Shown here piece after piece: positions 33,444 through 43,546 of a stretch of 64,000 nt of DNA. The notes beneath the pieces were generated by a model that had not been told where the DNA came from, searched no databases, and saw only the letters and a list, made by a program, of their open reading frames with translations. The number at the start of each line of letters is the position of its first letter. Within the stretch, counting starts at the first letter, position 1. The position numbers and the translations under genes are program-made. Source of the DNA: Bacteroidota bacterium (lineage in GTDB: Bacteria; Bacteroidota; Rhodothermia; Balneolales; Balneolaceae); the NCBI GenBank assembly GCA_027621355.1, contig JAQCBZ010000003.1:1-64000 (forward strand), read 5' to 3'.

Positions 33444-34466
33444 TTGTCCTTATCCAGATCTCTTTCAAAATCAGATTTAAAGCAGCGACTTCAACCTATT
33501 GAAGCCGATTTACACGCTTTTCGGTCCGTCTTTAAACAGACGATCGCTACAGATGTCCCTTTGCTAAATCAAGTGATCGGGTATATGCATCGCCAAAAGG
33601 GGAAAGAGATCCGCCCAGCACTTGTCTTTATGACAGCGCGTTTGTTCGGTCCAACAACGCATGCGACCCATGTAGCTGCAACGATGATTGAATTGTTGCA
33701 TACAGCAACACTCATACATGATGATGTGGTAGATGAGGCTGATTTACGACGAAATTTTACAACCATTCATCGTATTTGGAATAATAAGGTGGGGGTGTTA
33801 ATGGGGGATTATTTGCTCTCCAAAGGCTTAAGCATTGCGCTCAAAGAAGATCAATTAGCGCTACTAAAAATCACATCACATGCCGTGGAGAGAATGAGTG
33901 AAGGAGAGCTACGGCAACTCAAAACGACCAAGCTTCAAACGATGACTCAGGAGCGATATTATCAGATTATTGAGGAAAAAACAGCCAGTTTGTTAGCGGC
34001 ATGCATGGAATCAGGGGCTGTGAGTGTTTTAAAGTCACCCTCAGAGGAAGCGCTGAGTGCAATCCATGACGCTGGAATTCAAATTGGCCTCGCCTTTCAA
34101 ATCAAAGATGATTTGCTTGATTATCAAGACAAGGGAATTGGGAAAACAAAGCAACATGATATAGAAGAGAGAAAAGTGACCCTCCCCTTACTTAAAGCCA
34201 CGGCCAATGCCTCTCCGGCAGAAGTTAAACAAGTCATGAGACGCTTTAAGCGCCGCCGTAAGTCAAAGAATGATATTCAGTGGATTCTTCGATTCGTGGA
34301 GGAGCATCAGGGAATGAAGGAGTCTGAAGAGGCCATGATTCAACACGTTGAACGGGCTATGACAACTTTAAGCACCCACCCCGATAGACGAAAAGATGGT
34401 GATGCGGCTGAGACACTGAAACAGTTTGGGCAACTCATAGACTTTGTCATCTACCGATCGGTGTAG
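33444..34466 (+). CDS. Polyprenyl diphosphate synthase (trans-isoprenyl type)
   Basis: The 340-residue protein elongates an allylic diphosphate with isopentenyl diphosphate. It has both aspartate-rich motifs: first LIHDDVVDEADLRR, second QIKDDLLDYQD, and GKEIRPALV upstream. Chain length (octa- or heptaprenyl for quinones is most common) cannot be read from sequence alone. The start is a TTG at 33444, with no in-frame ATG before the conserved N-terminus. Divergent from pfkA. Confidence 0.9.
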   Translation: MSLSRSLSKSDLKQRLQPIEADLHAFRSVFKQTIATDVPLLNQVIGYMHRQKGKEIRPALVFMTARLFGPTTHATHVAATMIELLHTATLIHDDVVDEADLRRNFTTIHRIWNNKVGVLMGDYLLSKGLSIALKEDQLALLKITSHAVERMSEGELRQLKTTKLQTMTQERYYQIIEEKTASLLAACMESGAVSVLKSPSEEALSAIHDAGIQIGLAFQIKDDLLDYQDKGIGKTKQHDIEERKVTLPLLKATANASPAEVKQVMRRFKRRRKSKNDIQWILRFVEEHQGMKESEEAMIQHVERAMTTLSTHPDRRKDGDAAETLKQFGQLIDFVIYRSV

Positions 34467-34500
34467 GACGTGTGAGTAAAGTTGCTCTCCCATTTATACG

Positions 34501-35352
34501 ATGTCCAAAGCTACCAAGTCCATAGCTCCATTATCTAAAGGGTCCATGTCTAAAGCTTCCATAACAGAGACAATAACACATGATGGCTTTCTAGTTGTTT
34601 CGGATCTTCACGTGGGCACCATAGATCAAGCACAAGATCATTGGCCAGCTAGACTGGAGAGCCTAGCTTCGTATGCGTTTCATCATCAACTACATCTCGT
34701 TATTGCAGGCGATTTATTTGATTGGTGGATGGATTATCCTAATGCTCGACCTACCTCCTACTTTCCATTTCTGGAACAATGGCGGTCATATACAGAAAAG
34801 GGATTGCAAATTACTCTTATCCCTGGTAATCATGACTACTGGATTGACGACTCCAAAAGCCTTGCTGGAATAGACATAAAAAGAGAATCCTTGACGTTGG
34901 AGACGCCTTTTGGTTCCATTTTTGTATTTCATGGAGACGGGTTTGATCACCCTACAAAAAACTTACCTAAACCTTGGCTCCACCAATGGCTTCAGCATCC
35001 TTGGTTCGTTTCATTCTACCAAGCCATTCTTCCACCAAAAATGGGGTGGAAACTCATGGCTAGTATTTCGTCTTGGAAACGCTCTCCACACACCTCAATA
35101 GATCGGTTGAATCAATGGGCTCAAACCAATATTCCCACTATGGATGCCATAATTGCCGTTTGTGGACATGATCATGAACAACGCATCACGAAGGTGGGTG
35201 AAAAATGGTATGTTAATTTAGGGTTGTTCTTGGAAGATCAAGTCGCTCTTCAGTACAAGAATCAGACCCTTTCACTCGTTAGGATAGAAACTTCAACACA
35301 AACGTCTTGGCCAAACCTAAAAATCTTTCACACCGAAACTTCATCTGTATAG
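34501..35352 (+). CDS. LpxH-like metallophosphoesterase (UDP-2,3-diacylglucosamine diphosphatase)
   Basis: The 283-residue protein has the calcineurin-like metal set SDLHVG, AGDLFDWW, PGNHDYW, HGDGFDH and CGHDHEQ. AGDLFDWW and the order of motifs resemble LpxH/YbbF-type hydrolases of lipid A synthesis in the cytoplasm, so this assignment is likely but not certain. The start could be ATG 34501 or ATG 34543; the N-terminal stretch between is Ser/Lys rich. Between polyprenyl synthase and PBP1A on the same strand. Confidence 0.78.
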   Translation: MSKATKSIAPLSKGSMSKASITETITHDGFLVVSDLHVGTIDQAQDHWPARLESLASYAFHHQLHLVIAGDLFDWWMDYPNARPTSYFPFLEQWRSYTEKGLQITLIPGNHDYWIDDSKSLAGIDIKRESLTLETPFGSIFVFHGDGFDHPTKNLPKPWLHQWLQHPWFVSFYQAILPPKMGWKLMASISSWKRSPHTSIDRLNQWAQTNIPTMDAIIAVCGHDHEQRITKVGEKWYVNLGLFLEDQVALQYKNQTLSLVRIETSTQTSWPNLKIFHTETSSV

Positions 35353-35373
35353 AAGCGATAGGTCTACTCGATC

Positions 35374-37641
35374 ATGAGTGAATCCATTGATAGAAAACGT
35401 TTTTTGAGTGATCCAGAGTATCGTGATCAGGTGCGCCAATCAACCAAGAAGCAGTCGGTTGGTGCCCCTTCCATATTGATCGGTTTGGTCATGGCCTCGT
35501 TATTGACTTTAGCGATGTTTTTCTGGCTTGGACAAGAACTGCCTTCCATTGAAGAGCTAGAAAATCCAAAAACAGCCGTCGCCTCTGAGGTGAAAAGTCG
35601 GGATGGTGTAGTTCTAGACCGCTATTTTACCGAAAACCGTACGTGGGTTCCTATAGAGGAGATCTCTCCCAACATCTTGGATGCCCTAGTTGCAACGGAA
35701 GACAAGCGGTTCTACACTCACTGGGGGATTGACATCCAGCGGTTGTTAAGCCTTCCATACTACTGGGCTCAAGGCAAAATTCAAGGTGCGTCCACTATTA
35801 CCCAGCAGCTTGCTCGAAATCTCTATAAAAAAATCGGAACGGAATTTTCCGTCATCCGAAAATTAAAGGAGATGATTACAGCCATTCAGATTGAGCGAAA
35901 CTACACGAAAGAAGAAATTCTTGAGATGTACCTGAATACGGTTGAGTTTGCAAATAGTGCTTATGGAATTGAGGCTGCATCAAGGATTCACTTCAATAAG
36001 CCAGCGCGTGACATTACTGTTACGGAGGCCGCAACACTCATTGGTCAACTCAAAGCTATCTATGCGTATAACCCGCGGATCTTCCCAGAAAGATCACAAT
36101 CTAGAAGAAATATCGTCTTGCAGTTGATGCAGACGAATGAAATGTTGGATGAGTCCACAGCAAATCAACTTATGGCTGAGCCCATCGTTTTAGACTATCG
36201 CCCCCCTTCAAAAGCCGGCAGAGAGAGTCGCTACTTTGGGGAGTACATTAGAATGCAAGTCCAAGATTGGCTCGATGAACAAGGCTTAGATCTTTACAGC
36301 GATGGACTCACCATTTACACAACCATAGATTCACGATTGCAACGACATGCTGAGTTGGCAGTCACACAAAAGGCTGATTCGCTACAAAGAATCTTCGAAA
36401 ATGAATGGACATCCCCCGGGGGGGAATACATGGACTTACTCTGGGAAGAGTATCCACAATTTTTACCCAGCTTTCTAAGAGAAACCAATGAGTATAAAAA
36501 CGGCTTTCAACGCTTCACTACAGACCAAGAGTCGGTCGTATTTGATTCATTAAGAGCCGATTCAGCATTCATTGCGAAGGTAAAAAGAGAACGTACGCAG
36601 CTTCAAACAAGTTTTGTTGCGATTGATCCCTCTAATGGGAACATCATGGCATGGGTTGGTGGAAGGGATTTTGGATCCAAGCAGTTTGATCATGTGTACC
36701 AAAGTAAGCGACAAACAGGGTCTACATTTAAACCTTTCGTCTATACCGTGGCCATTGATGCGGGCTATCAACCCTACCATCGTTTATCGAAGTTTCCGAC
36801 TAGCTTTATTGATCGAACAGGTCAATTATGGGATCCAAGGGATCCTTCCATTGAAGAAGGACCCGAAATGGTTACTCTCAGAAAAGGCCTTGCTAGGTCG
36901 CTCAACAACGTGACTGTTCGACTACTTCCAGAGATTGCTGGCGCACCTGGAACCAATCAACTACGTGATTTGGAACCAGCCGCACAAAAAATCAAAGAGC
37001 TCGCGAGTGCTATGGGTATCGATATGAGTACCACCCCTGCTTATCCCTCTATTGCGCTGGGAACCGCAGAAACATCGTTGTTAGAAGTTGTCAGTGCGTA
37101 TACTACGTTCGCAAACAAAGGGGTTCATATTGAACCCGTCGCTGTGACCCGAATTGAGGATGCCCAAGGCAATATTCTACGAGAGTTTTTCCCTGAATAT
37201 CGTGATGAGGTCATCTCACCAGAGACAGCATACATCATGATTGATATGCTTCGTGGTGTGATTCGAGGAGGTGATGGTTTCTTTGGCACAGGTGTTAGAT
37301 TGCAGAATGTATACAATGTTCGGCAAGATATTGCTGGGAAAACGGGAACTACACAAAATTCTGCGGATAACTGGTTTGTAGGCATGACACCCCACTTAGT
37401 TATGGGCGCTTGGGTCGGGGGTGAAGACAGGCGTATTCGCTTTCCGGAGAACACCTTTATTGGTCAAGGAGCTAGAGCCGCTTTACCTATAGTTGGCACA
37501 TTTATACAAAATGTCACCGAAGACCCTGAAGCTCCATGGAGTACAGAGCCATTTGAGCCTCCTGTTGGCTTTGTGATGCCTCAAGAGCCTGAATCAAGCA
37601 AACAATCAGAAAGAAGATTGGAGCTAAGAAGTCGTTGGTAA
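35374..37641 (+). CDS. Penicillin-binding protein 1A (bifunctional)
   Basis: This 755-residue class A PBP polymerises and cross-links peptidoglycan. After a short cytoplasmic segment and one membrane helix (about 33-52) lies the GT51 glycosyltransferase domain with ATEDKRFYTHWGI and GASTITQQLARN. The transpeptidase domain has STFK (in TGSTFKPF), SLNN and KTGTT. The C-terminus is charged. It starts 21 bp after the LpxH-like gene. Convergent with the metalloprotease, without overlap. Confidence 0.95.
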   Translation: MSESIDRKRFLSDPEYRDQVRQSTKKQSVGAPSILIGLVMASLLTLAMFFWLGQELPSIEELENPKTAVASEVKSRDGVVLDRYFTENRTWVPIEEISPNILDALVATEDKRFYTHWGIDIQRLLSLPYYWAQGKIQGASTITQQLARNLYKKIGTEFSVIRKLKEMITAIQIERNYTKEEILEMYLNTVEFANSAYGIEAASRIHFNKPARDITVTEAATLIGQLKAIYAYNPRIFPERSQSRRNIVLQLMQTNEMLDESTANQLMAEPIVLDYRPPSKAGRESRYFGEYIRMQVQDWLDEQGLDLYSDGLTIYTTIDSRLQRHAELAVTQKADSLQRIFENEWTSPGGEYMDLLWEEYPQFLPSFLRETNEYKNGFQRFTTDQESVVFDSLRADSAFIAKVKRERTQLQTSFVAIDPSNGNIMAWVGGRDFGSKQFDHVYQSKRQTGSTFKPFVYTVAIDAGYQPYHRLSKFPTSFIDRTGQLWDPRDPSIEEGPEMVTLRKGLARSLNNVTVRLLPEIAGAPGTNQLRDLEPAAQKIKELASAMGIDMSTTPAYPSIALGTAETSLLEVVSAYTTFANKGVHIEPVAVTRIEDAQGNILREFFPEYRDEVISPETAYIMIDMLRGVIRGGDGFFGTGVRLQNVYNVRQDIAGKTGTTQNSADNWFVGMTPHLVMGAWVGGEDRRIRFPENTFIGQGARAALPIVGTFIQNVTEDPEAPWSTEPFEPPVGFVMPQEPESSKQSERRLELRSRW

Positions 37642-37678
37642 TTTACCTTGACTCACCATGATACAATCTGATGAATTT

Positions 37679-40087
37679 TTAATAACCACACATCATCAAA
37701 TCACTTCCTATAGGAGAGCCCGGTGGTGCAGACAAAGATGAGGGTATCTCAAAATCAGAAGGATTTTCAAAATAGGAGTCGATCATTAAGCTGGCTTGCT
37801 TAGCCATTGGGTCCTTACGTTCTTCAAGAGTATCTAAGAGTCGTTCAAGTTGTGCTAATACTTTTGCTTTCGTTAGAGGATTGGCCTGAGAGGAGGTATG
37901 TAGTTCGATCATATGAGAGACCACGACGAAGTTCACAACTTCCGCAATTGCGCCCTGGTAACCAGTTTTGGCTGATTGCTCCCAGGTAGACCCTAGTAAC
38001 GTCTCTATGACCTCCTCAAGACCAAGGGTGTTTTCCCTTGCATTAAATTCTACAAGTCTGTTTGCACGTTGTGGATGCAAGAGTAATCCAATGGCTGCAT
38101 CTGCAGCTGTCTGAGCCATACTTAGGGCATCCAATGATGGTCCCGTATTTCCTCTAAATAGTTCTCGAGATGTGGGTATTCCAGCAGGTCTTGGAGGTAT
38201 GAGATCCAATATCGATTCTGGCAAGGCAAGTACATTTGGATCAACAGCTTTTATCATCTCTTTTAGTGCCTTGCGTTGAAGATCATCATCTAGAATACTT
38301 GGACTTAGTTGATTATCACCACGGACATTATAACTATACTGATATCCACCAATTAGCTTTACCGTTGCCTCAAGTTGGTATCGATGGAATAAGTAGATCG
38401 GCACAAGCACATCTTCTAAATAGGTCATTGGTGTCCCCATAGGAATGACCGCCTCCCCAAAATTTCGAAGTGCAATATCCCGAACTTCAAGAATATGTGA
38501 CAATTGTGATGTTGGGTCATCACCATACTCCCAAAGATGAGCATATGGATGCGCTCCACCTGCGGGTCTTGCGTCATTATCTGAGATATATAGCAAACCT
38601 TGAGTGGCTGTATTTTCTAAAATCTTACGAAGCTCATAGGATTCATCGATCCCCTCTGGAAACTCTTGATAGCCATACAGTATAGTACGTTTATCCCACT
38701 CACCAATACCCTCATCATATGCGTTCTCAAGGCTTAATTGACCATTAATAATGTCAACTTTGGGATGAGGATAATCCATCACAGAGGCACGATTATTAAC
38801 ACTGGAGGCAAAGTTATGGTAGATCCCCAGGGTATGACCAATTTCATGTGCAGATAGCTGACGTATTCTACTTAGTGCCATTTCCATCATTCGAGGGTCC
38901 TGTTCATAACCTTCATCAAAAGGTGCAAGCAACCCTGATGCGATCATGTAATCCTGTCTTACGCGCAAGGATCCAAGAAGTACATTTCCTTTAATAATTT
39001 CACCTGTTCGAGGGTCAACCACTGAACCACCATAGGACCAGCCACGAGTCGATCTATGAACCCAATTGATCACATTGTAGCGTATATCAAGAGGGTGAGC
39101 ATCGTCTGGTAAGACTTTTACTTGAAACGCGTCAATATATCCAGCAGCTTCAAATGCTTGATTCCACCAACGAGCACCTTCAAGCAATGCAGTTCGAACG
39201 GGTTCTGGTGTTCCGTTATCTAAGTAATAAACAATAGGCTCAATTGGCTCACTCATTTCGGCATTAGGGTCCTTTTTTTCCAGGCGATGGCGATTGATGT
39301 ATTGAATCATCATCGGTTTGTCGATCGGCGAGGCATAATCCATAAATGATGTGGGATAATACCCAGCGCGAGGATCGAATACTCTTGGGGTGTACCCATC
39401 ATCAGGTAATTCTACAAATGAATGATGTTGACGAACAGTAATGGATGTAGGAGATGGAACCACTGAGCGAACTTGAGGTCCAGGATTTTTTCCCGCAAAC
39501 GTCAAAATTGTTTCAAACTCAGAGTTTTTAGGAAAATTAAATATCCCCTCTTCATAGAGTGTTGAGCGGTCTTTATCCAATGTAAATGCACCCTCTCCTC
39601 TAGAGGATAGGCGCTCAGTTACACCATGAGCATCTCTCAGGAAAAAAGGAGTCACGTCGATTAAGTAAGCCCCATCCTCTTCAGCCATTATAGGAAAGGC
39701 ATATAGAACAGATGAAGCAAACGCTTCTTCAACCGACTTCTTTTCTAGTGCATTCTGGGATCGTGCGATGTAACTAAGATTCGGTTGGATTAAAAAAAGT
39801 TTTGGTCCCCGTTTTTCAAAAAAGACAATGCGTTCTCCACCCTGTTGACTGCGATCAAGTCCAATATCATTAGATCCTACACCGGCAGCTAGATAATTTA
39901 CGTAGAGAAATTGCTCGTTAAGTTTGTCAACCTTGAGCAGCAGTTGAGTCTGGTCATTATCGAAGTAATAATCAAAATACCCCTCTGTGAGAGTAATGGA
40001 AGAGGTCTTATCGGAAATTGTAGGGAGTTGAGCTTGAGCTTGAATGCCCCCTAAAGTCAGAGCTATGAGTAGTGAAAATGCTTTCAT
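37679..40087 (-). CDS. Secreted zinc metalloprotease, DUF5117/DUF4953 type
   Basis: The 802-residue protein has a signal peptide (ends QAQAQ near residue 20), a long N-terminal region of the DUF5117 type, and a metzincin-like site at about residue 414: AHEIGHTLGIYHN, with HExxHxxGxxH, followed by the Met-turn-like ASVMDYPHP. Exported and probably acting on proteins in the periplasm or outside the cell. Substrate unknown. It ends 38 bp from convergent PBP1A and is divergent from nuoA. Confidence 0.87.
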   Translation of the reverse strand: MKAFSLLIALTLGGIQAQAQLPTISDKTSSITLTEGYFDYYFDNDQTQLLLKVDKLNEQFLYVNYLAAGVGSNDIGLDRSQQGGERIVFFEKRGPKLFLIQPNLSYIARSQNALEKKSVEEAFASSVLYAFPIMAEEDGAYLIDVTPFFLRDAHGVTERLSSRGEGAFTLDKDRSTLYEEGIFNFPKNSEFETILTFAGKNPGPQVRSVVPSPTSITVRQHHSFVELPDDGYTPRVFDPRAGYYPTSFMDYASPIDKPMMIQYINRHRLEKKDPNAEMSEPIEPIVYYLDNGTPEPVRTALLEGARWWNQAFEAAGYIDAFQVKVLPDDAHPLDIRYNVINWVHRSTRGWSYGGSVVDPRTGEIIKGNVLLGSLRVRQDYMIASGLLAPFDEGYEQDPRMMEMALSRIRQLSAHEIGHTLGIYHNFASSVNNRASVMDYPHPKVDIINGQLSLENAYDEGIGEWDKRTILYGYQEFPEGIDESYELRKILENTATQGLLYISDNDARPAGGAHPYAHLWEYGDDPTSQLSHILEVRDIALRNFGEAVIPMGTPMTYLEDVLVPIYLFHRYQLEATVKLIGGYQYSYNVRGDNQLSPSILDDDLQRKALKEMIKAVDPNVLALPESILDLIPPRPAGIPTSRELFRGNTGPSLDALSMAQTAADAAIGLLLHPQRANRLVEFNARENTLGLEEVIETLLGSTWEQSAKTGYQGAIAEVVNFVVVSHMIELHTSSQANPLTKAKVLAQLERLLDTLEERKDPMAKQASLMIDSYFENPSDFEIPSSLSAPPGSPIGSDLMMCGY

Positions 40088-40185
40088 AAAAAATTTCGAG
40101 AGTTAACTTGCGCATTGAATTCTTTAATAAACACATTTTCAATGATTTATGTTGTGTTATAAGCACCCTTGCTTGCCGCTTTTCG

Positions 40186-40216
40186 TTGACTTTAGAGGCA
40201 AAGCAAGCTACCTTTC
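40186..40216 (+). promoter_or_regulatory. Candidate promoter of the nuo operon
   Basis: TTG (40186-40188), a 20-bp spacer and TACCTTTC (40209-40216) lie in the gap between divergent metalloprotease and nuoA. The predicted leader is about 34 nt. Confidence 0.5.
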
Positions 40217-40253
40217 ACAGCTATATTCAATGACTGCAACGTAGTCCTCTTTC

Positions 40254-40640
40254 ATGCTTGAGACGTACCTTCCTGTTGTCCTTCTTGCTGCGATATCACT
40301 AACCATCGCACTCATTTTCATGACGCTCTCACGCGTGATGGGGCCTTACAGACCCAATAAAGTGAAGTTAACTCCGTACGAAAGTGGTATGGATCCTATT
40401 GGCGAGGCAAAAGAACGCTATTCCATTTCCTACTATCTCGTGGCGATGGAGTTTATTGTTTTTGACCTTGAGGTGATGTTTCTCTATCCCTGGGTTGTAC
40501 GATACTTGGACCTTGGATTCGCAACGTTTGTTGCAGTCATTGTGTTTATAACTGTACTCTTCCTTGGACTGCTATACACCTTAAAAAAAGGGACACTAGA
40601 CTTTAGTAGTCAAACAAAAGTTAAACCTCTATGGGATTAG
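40254..40640 (+). CDS. nuoA: NADH-quinone oxidoreductase subunit A
   Basis: The 128-residue membrane subunit of complex I has three hydrophobic helices and the family loop [39 protein letters not shown] (in parts: [19 protein letters not shown]), with conserved acidic residues. It starts the nuoA-H run and overlaps nuoB by 10 bp. Confidence 0.96.
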   Translation: MLETYLPVVLLAAISLTIALIFMTLSRVMGPYRPNKVKLTPYESGMDPIGEAKERYSISYYLVAMEFIVFDLEVMFLYPWVVRYLDLGFATFVAVIVFITVLFLGLLYTLKKGTLDFSSQTKVKPLWD

Positions 40641-41113
40641 AAAGCGCTTTAGGCGAAGGATTTATCACAACTCGTGTCGATGATCTCGTGGGCTGGGCAC
40701 GTGCAAATTCGACATGGCCAATGCCTATGGGATTAGCCTGTTGTGCGATTGAAATGATGGCATTTGCGGGTCCACGGTATGATGCTTCGCGATTTGGCTC
40801 AGAGGTTATGCGCTTCTCCCCACGTCAGAGTGATTTACTGATTGTCGCTGGATGGTGTTCATACAAGATGTCCCATGCTGTGCGAAGAATATGGGATCAA
40901 ATGCCAGATCCAAAATGGTGTATTGCCATGGGTGCGTGTGCCTCTACCGGTGGTATGCATCGTTGCTATGGCGTTGTGCAGGGGATTGACAATTTCTTAC
41001 CTGTTGACGCCTACATCTCAGGATGCCCACCACGGCCTGATGCCCTCTTGAATGCGTTGATGACAATTCAAGAAAAGGTCAAAACAGAACATTCTGTCTT
41101 GCTTGATGCTTAA
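40631..41113 (+). CDS. nuoB: NADH-quinone oxidoreductase subunit B
   Basis: NuoB carries cluster N2, the final iron-sulfur centre before quinone. The 160-residue protein has the adjacent Cys pair in GLACCAIEM, a third in MGACASTGG and the last in [11 protein letters not shown], the four ligands of N2. It overlaps nuoA by 10 bp and shares one base with nuoC. Confidence 0.97.
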   Translation: MGLESALGEGFITTRVDDLVGWARANSTWPMPMGLACCAIEMMAFAGPRYDASRFGSEVMRFSPRQSDLLIVAGWCSYKMSHAVRRIWDQMPDPKWCIAMGACASTGGMHRCYGVVQGIDNFLPVDAYISGCPPRPDALLNALMTIQEKVKTEHSVLLDA

Positions 41114-41643
41114 TGAGCAACCAAAAGTTACATAACGACGTTTACAGCGATATACTAGCGTTTGTAGAATATGAGCGCGGGGTTACTCACCCCATATCTG
41201 TCTACAGATCAACCTCCGATCTTACCTTGGTCGTCCCTAGGGATCTTTTGATTGAAACCCTGACCAAGCTCAAAGAAGAACACCACTTTATCTACCTGGT
41301 AGACATCGTGGGAACGGATCGTTTTGTGGAGGGAGACCGCTTTGAGATACTGTATAACCTCATTGATCTCAAACAGGGTCGCAGACTGGTTGTCAAAACA
41401 TTGGCTAATGAAGATACACCTATTGTACCATCTGCATCCGCTATCTGGACCAATGCCTCATGGCATGAGCGAGAGATTTTTGATATGTATGGAGTCCATT
41501 TTACCGAACACCCCGATCTACGAAGAGTCTATCTTCCTGAAGACTTTGAATACTATCCCTTAAGGAAAGAATTTCCATTGCTTGGAATACCTGGGTCGAT
41601 TGATTTACCTACGTCCACACCTGATCAGGAGGCCTCCTCATGA
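41113..41643 (+). CDS. nuoC: NADH-quinone oxidoreductase subunit C
   Basis: The 176-residue protein of the peripheral arm has the NuoC signature WHEREIFDMYGV HFTEHPDLRRVYLPEDF in separated pieces (EREIFDMYGV; HPDLRRVYLPEDF; YPLRKEFPL). It overlaps nuoD by 4 bp (ATGA). NuoC and NuoD are separate genes here, not fused. Confidence 0.96.
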   Translation: MSNQKLHNDVYSDILAFVEYERGVTHPISVYRSTSDLTLVVPRDLLIETLTKLKEEHHFIYLVDIVGTDRFVEGDRFEILYNLIDLKQGRRLVVKTLANEDTPIVPSASAIWTNASWHEREIFDMYGVHFTEHPDLRRVYLPEDFEYYPLRKEFPLLGIPGSIDLPTSTPDQEASS

Positions 41644-42929
41644 TGGAATTAGAACAAAAATCGGCCTCACCTACCTTCTTCAAGAAGCATCAAGAATCCT
41701 TCTACAAGTCATTAGAGGATAAGCATACGACCTTAGAATTTGAGGATAGCGACGATCCGCTTAATTCTCGGATGGTACTAAATATGGGACCCTCACACCC
41801 TGCAACACATGGTGTTTTGAGGCTACTCTTACAATTGAATGGAGAAACCATTGAAAAGGCGAAGCTTGACTTAGGCTATCTACACCGCGGTGTTGAAAAG
41901 ATTGCGGAGAATAAAACGTACCAAGAATTCATGCCATATACCGATCGCATGGATTATCTATCGCCCTACAGTAATAATGTAGCGCTATGCTTGGCTGTTG
42001 AAAAGTTAGCCGATGTTGAGGTGCCTGAACGCGCCCAATATATTCGAATGATTGGTGCTGAACTGGCTCGTATCTCTGCCCATTTGTTGTGGCTTGGAAC
42101 GATGGTTATGGATTCTGGCGCCATCTCTTTCTTTATCTGGACATTCCGAGAGCGCGAAAAGATCTATGATATCATGGATCAATTGGCTGGTCACCGATTT
42201 ACGGTCTCACACGCTCGTATTGGAGGGGTTGCCAATGACATTACAGATGATGCCATGGCACTGATTAAGGAGTTTGTACAAACCTTTCCAAAGGAATTGA
42301 AAGGGTTTCACAGCATGCTAGATCGTAATCGCATCTTTGTGGATCGCAATGTTGATGTTGGGGTGGTCTCTACTGAAAAAGCCATCGATTTAGGGGCAAC
42401 AGGACCGATTCTACGAGGCTCTGGATATGCTTACGATATCCGTCGTTTTGAGCCTTATCTCAAATATGACGAAATGGATTTCGAAATCCCGACAAGGCTC
42501 GAGGGTGACAATTTGGCCAGATATTATGTGCGTATGGAAGAGATGCACGAAAGCATACGTATCCTTCGACAATGTTTAGACCGATTACCCAAGGGGCCTA
42601 TCCGTGCAAACGACGCAAAGCAGGCATATCCCTCAAAAGATGAGGTCTACTACTCTATGGAGGGTATGATTCACGACTTTATGATGACCGATACAGGGAT
42701 TTGTCCTCCAGAAGGCGCTGAAGTGTATCATGCTGTTGAGGCACCCAAAGGAGAGCTTGGGTATTTCATTCAAAGTGATGGAACGGGGCATCCGTGGAGA
42801 CTCAAAGTGAACGCGCCTTCCTTTAGAAATCTTCAAGTCCTAGAGCATTCCCTTGAGGGGGCATCGATTTCAGATACCGTTCTTATTATTGGAAGCATCG
42901 ATCCCGTAATGGGGGAAGCAGATAAATAA
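41640..42929 (+). CDS. nuoD: NADH-quinone oxidoreductase subunit D
   Basis: NuoD helps form the quinone pocket. The 429-residue protein has an N-terminal extension of about 35 residues, then NMGPSHPATHGVLRL with the quinone-site His, GYLHRGVEK, RIGGVANDI and RGSGYAYDIR. The C-terminus ends with SIDPVMGEADK, typical of NuoD. It starts with tandem ATG codons overlapping nuoC. Confidence 0.97.
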   Translation: MMELEQKSASPTFFKKHQESFYKSLEDKHTTLEFEDSDDPLNSRMVLNMGPSHPATHGVLRLLLQLNGETIEKAKLDLGYLHRGVEKIAENKTYQEFMPYTDRMDYLSPYSNNVALCLAVEKLADVEVPERAQYIRMIGAELARISAHLLWLGTMVMDSGAISFFIWTFREREKIYDIMDQLAGHRFTVSHARIGGVANDITDDAMALIKEFVQTFPKELKGFHSMLDRNRIFVDRNVDVGVVSTEKAIDLGATGPILRGSGYAYDIRRFEPYLKYDEMDFEIPTRLEGDNLARYYVRMEEMHESIRILRQCLDRLPKGPIRANDAKQAYPSKDEVYYSMEGMIHDFMMTDTGICPPEGAEVYHAVEAPKGELGYFIQSDGTGHPWRLKVNAPSFRNLQVLEHSLEGASISDTVLIIGSIDPVMGEADK

Positions 42930-42931
42930 TT

Positions 42932-43546
42932 ATGTCACAAAAGTCATCAGATAACGGAGCATCATTGAGCCAAAATGGCACGAGTGCCTATAAGTTCACA
43001 AAAGAGCAGCTAGCAGAGATTGAGGTGTTAAAAACTAAGTACCCTGAAGTTCAAGCGGTGACTCTCCCTGTGTTATGGATGGCTCAAGATACGTTTGGTC
43101 ATGTTGACCCTGAGGTGCAACGTCTTGTTGCTCAGACCCTAGATCTTCCAGAATCTCACGTTCACGGAGTAGCGGAGTTTTACACGCAGTACTTCAAGGA
43201 ACCCAAAGGCAAGCATGTTTTAGATGTTTGCACATGCCTTAGCTGTCACCTATGTGGCGGGATGGATATACTAGGGTACTTAGAGAATAAATTGGGGATT
43301 AAAGCGGGAGAAACCACACCTGACGGACAGTTTACGCTACAAGAAGCAGAGTGTCTAGGGGCTTGTGGCTATGCACCAATGATGCAAATTACCAATGATG
43401 TTTATGTGAACCATCTCACCCCTGAAAAGGTCGACCGTGTGTTGGATCAATTAGCCTCTGGACAAACACCAGACTTTGAGTCCATACCGATGCCACTTGT
43501 GTCAACGACATCAAATAACAAAGCGGCTGGAGGTTCTGATGAGTGA
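42932..43546 (+). CDS. nuoE: NADH-quinone oxidoreductase subunit E
   Basis: NuoE holds the [2Fe-2S] cluster N1a. The 204-residue protein has the four Cys ligands in VCTCLSCHLCGG and ECLGACGYAPM, plus a Ser/Asn-rich C-terminal tail. It overlaps nuoF by 8 bp. Confidence 0.95.
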   Translation: MSQKSSDNGASLSQNGTSAYKFTKEQLAEIEVLKTKYPEVQAVTLPVLWMAQDTFGHVDPEVQRLVAQTLDLPESHVHGVAEFYTQYFKEPKGKHVLDVCTCLSCHLCGGMDILGYLENKLGIKAGETTPDGQFTLQEAECLGACGYAPMMQITNDVYVNHLTPEKVDRVLDQLASGQTPDFESIPMPLVSTTSNNKAAGGSDE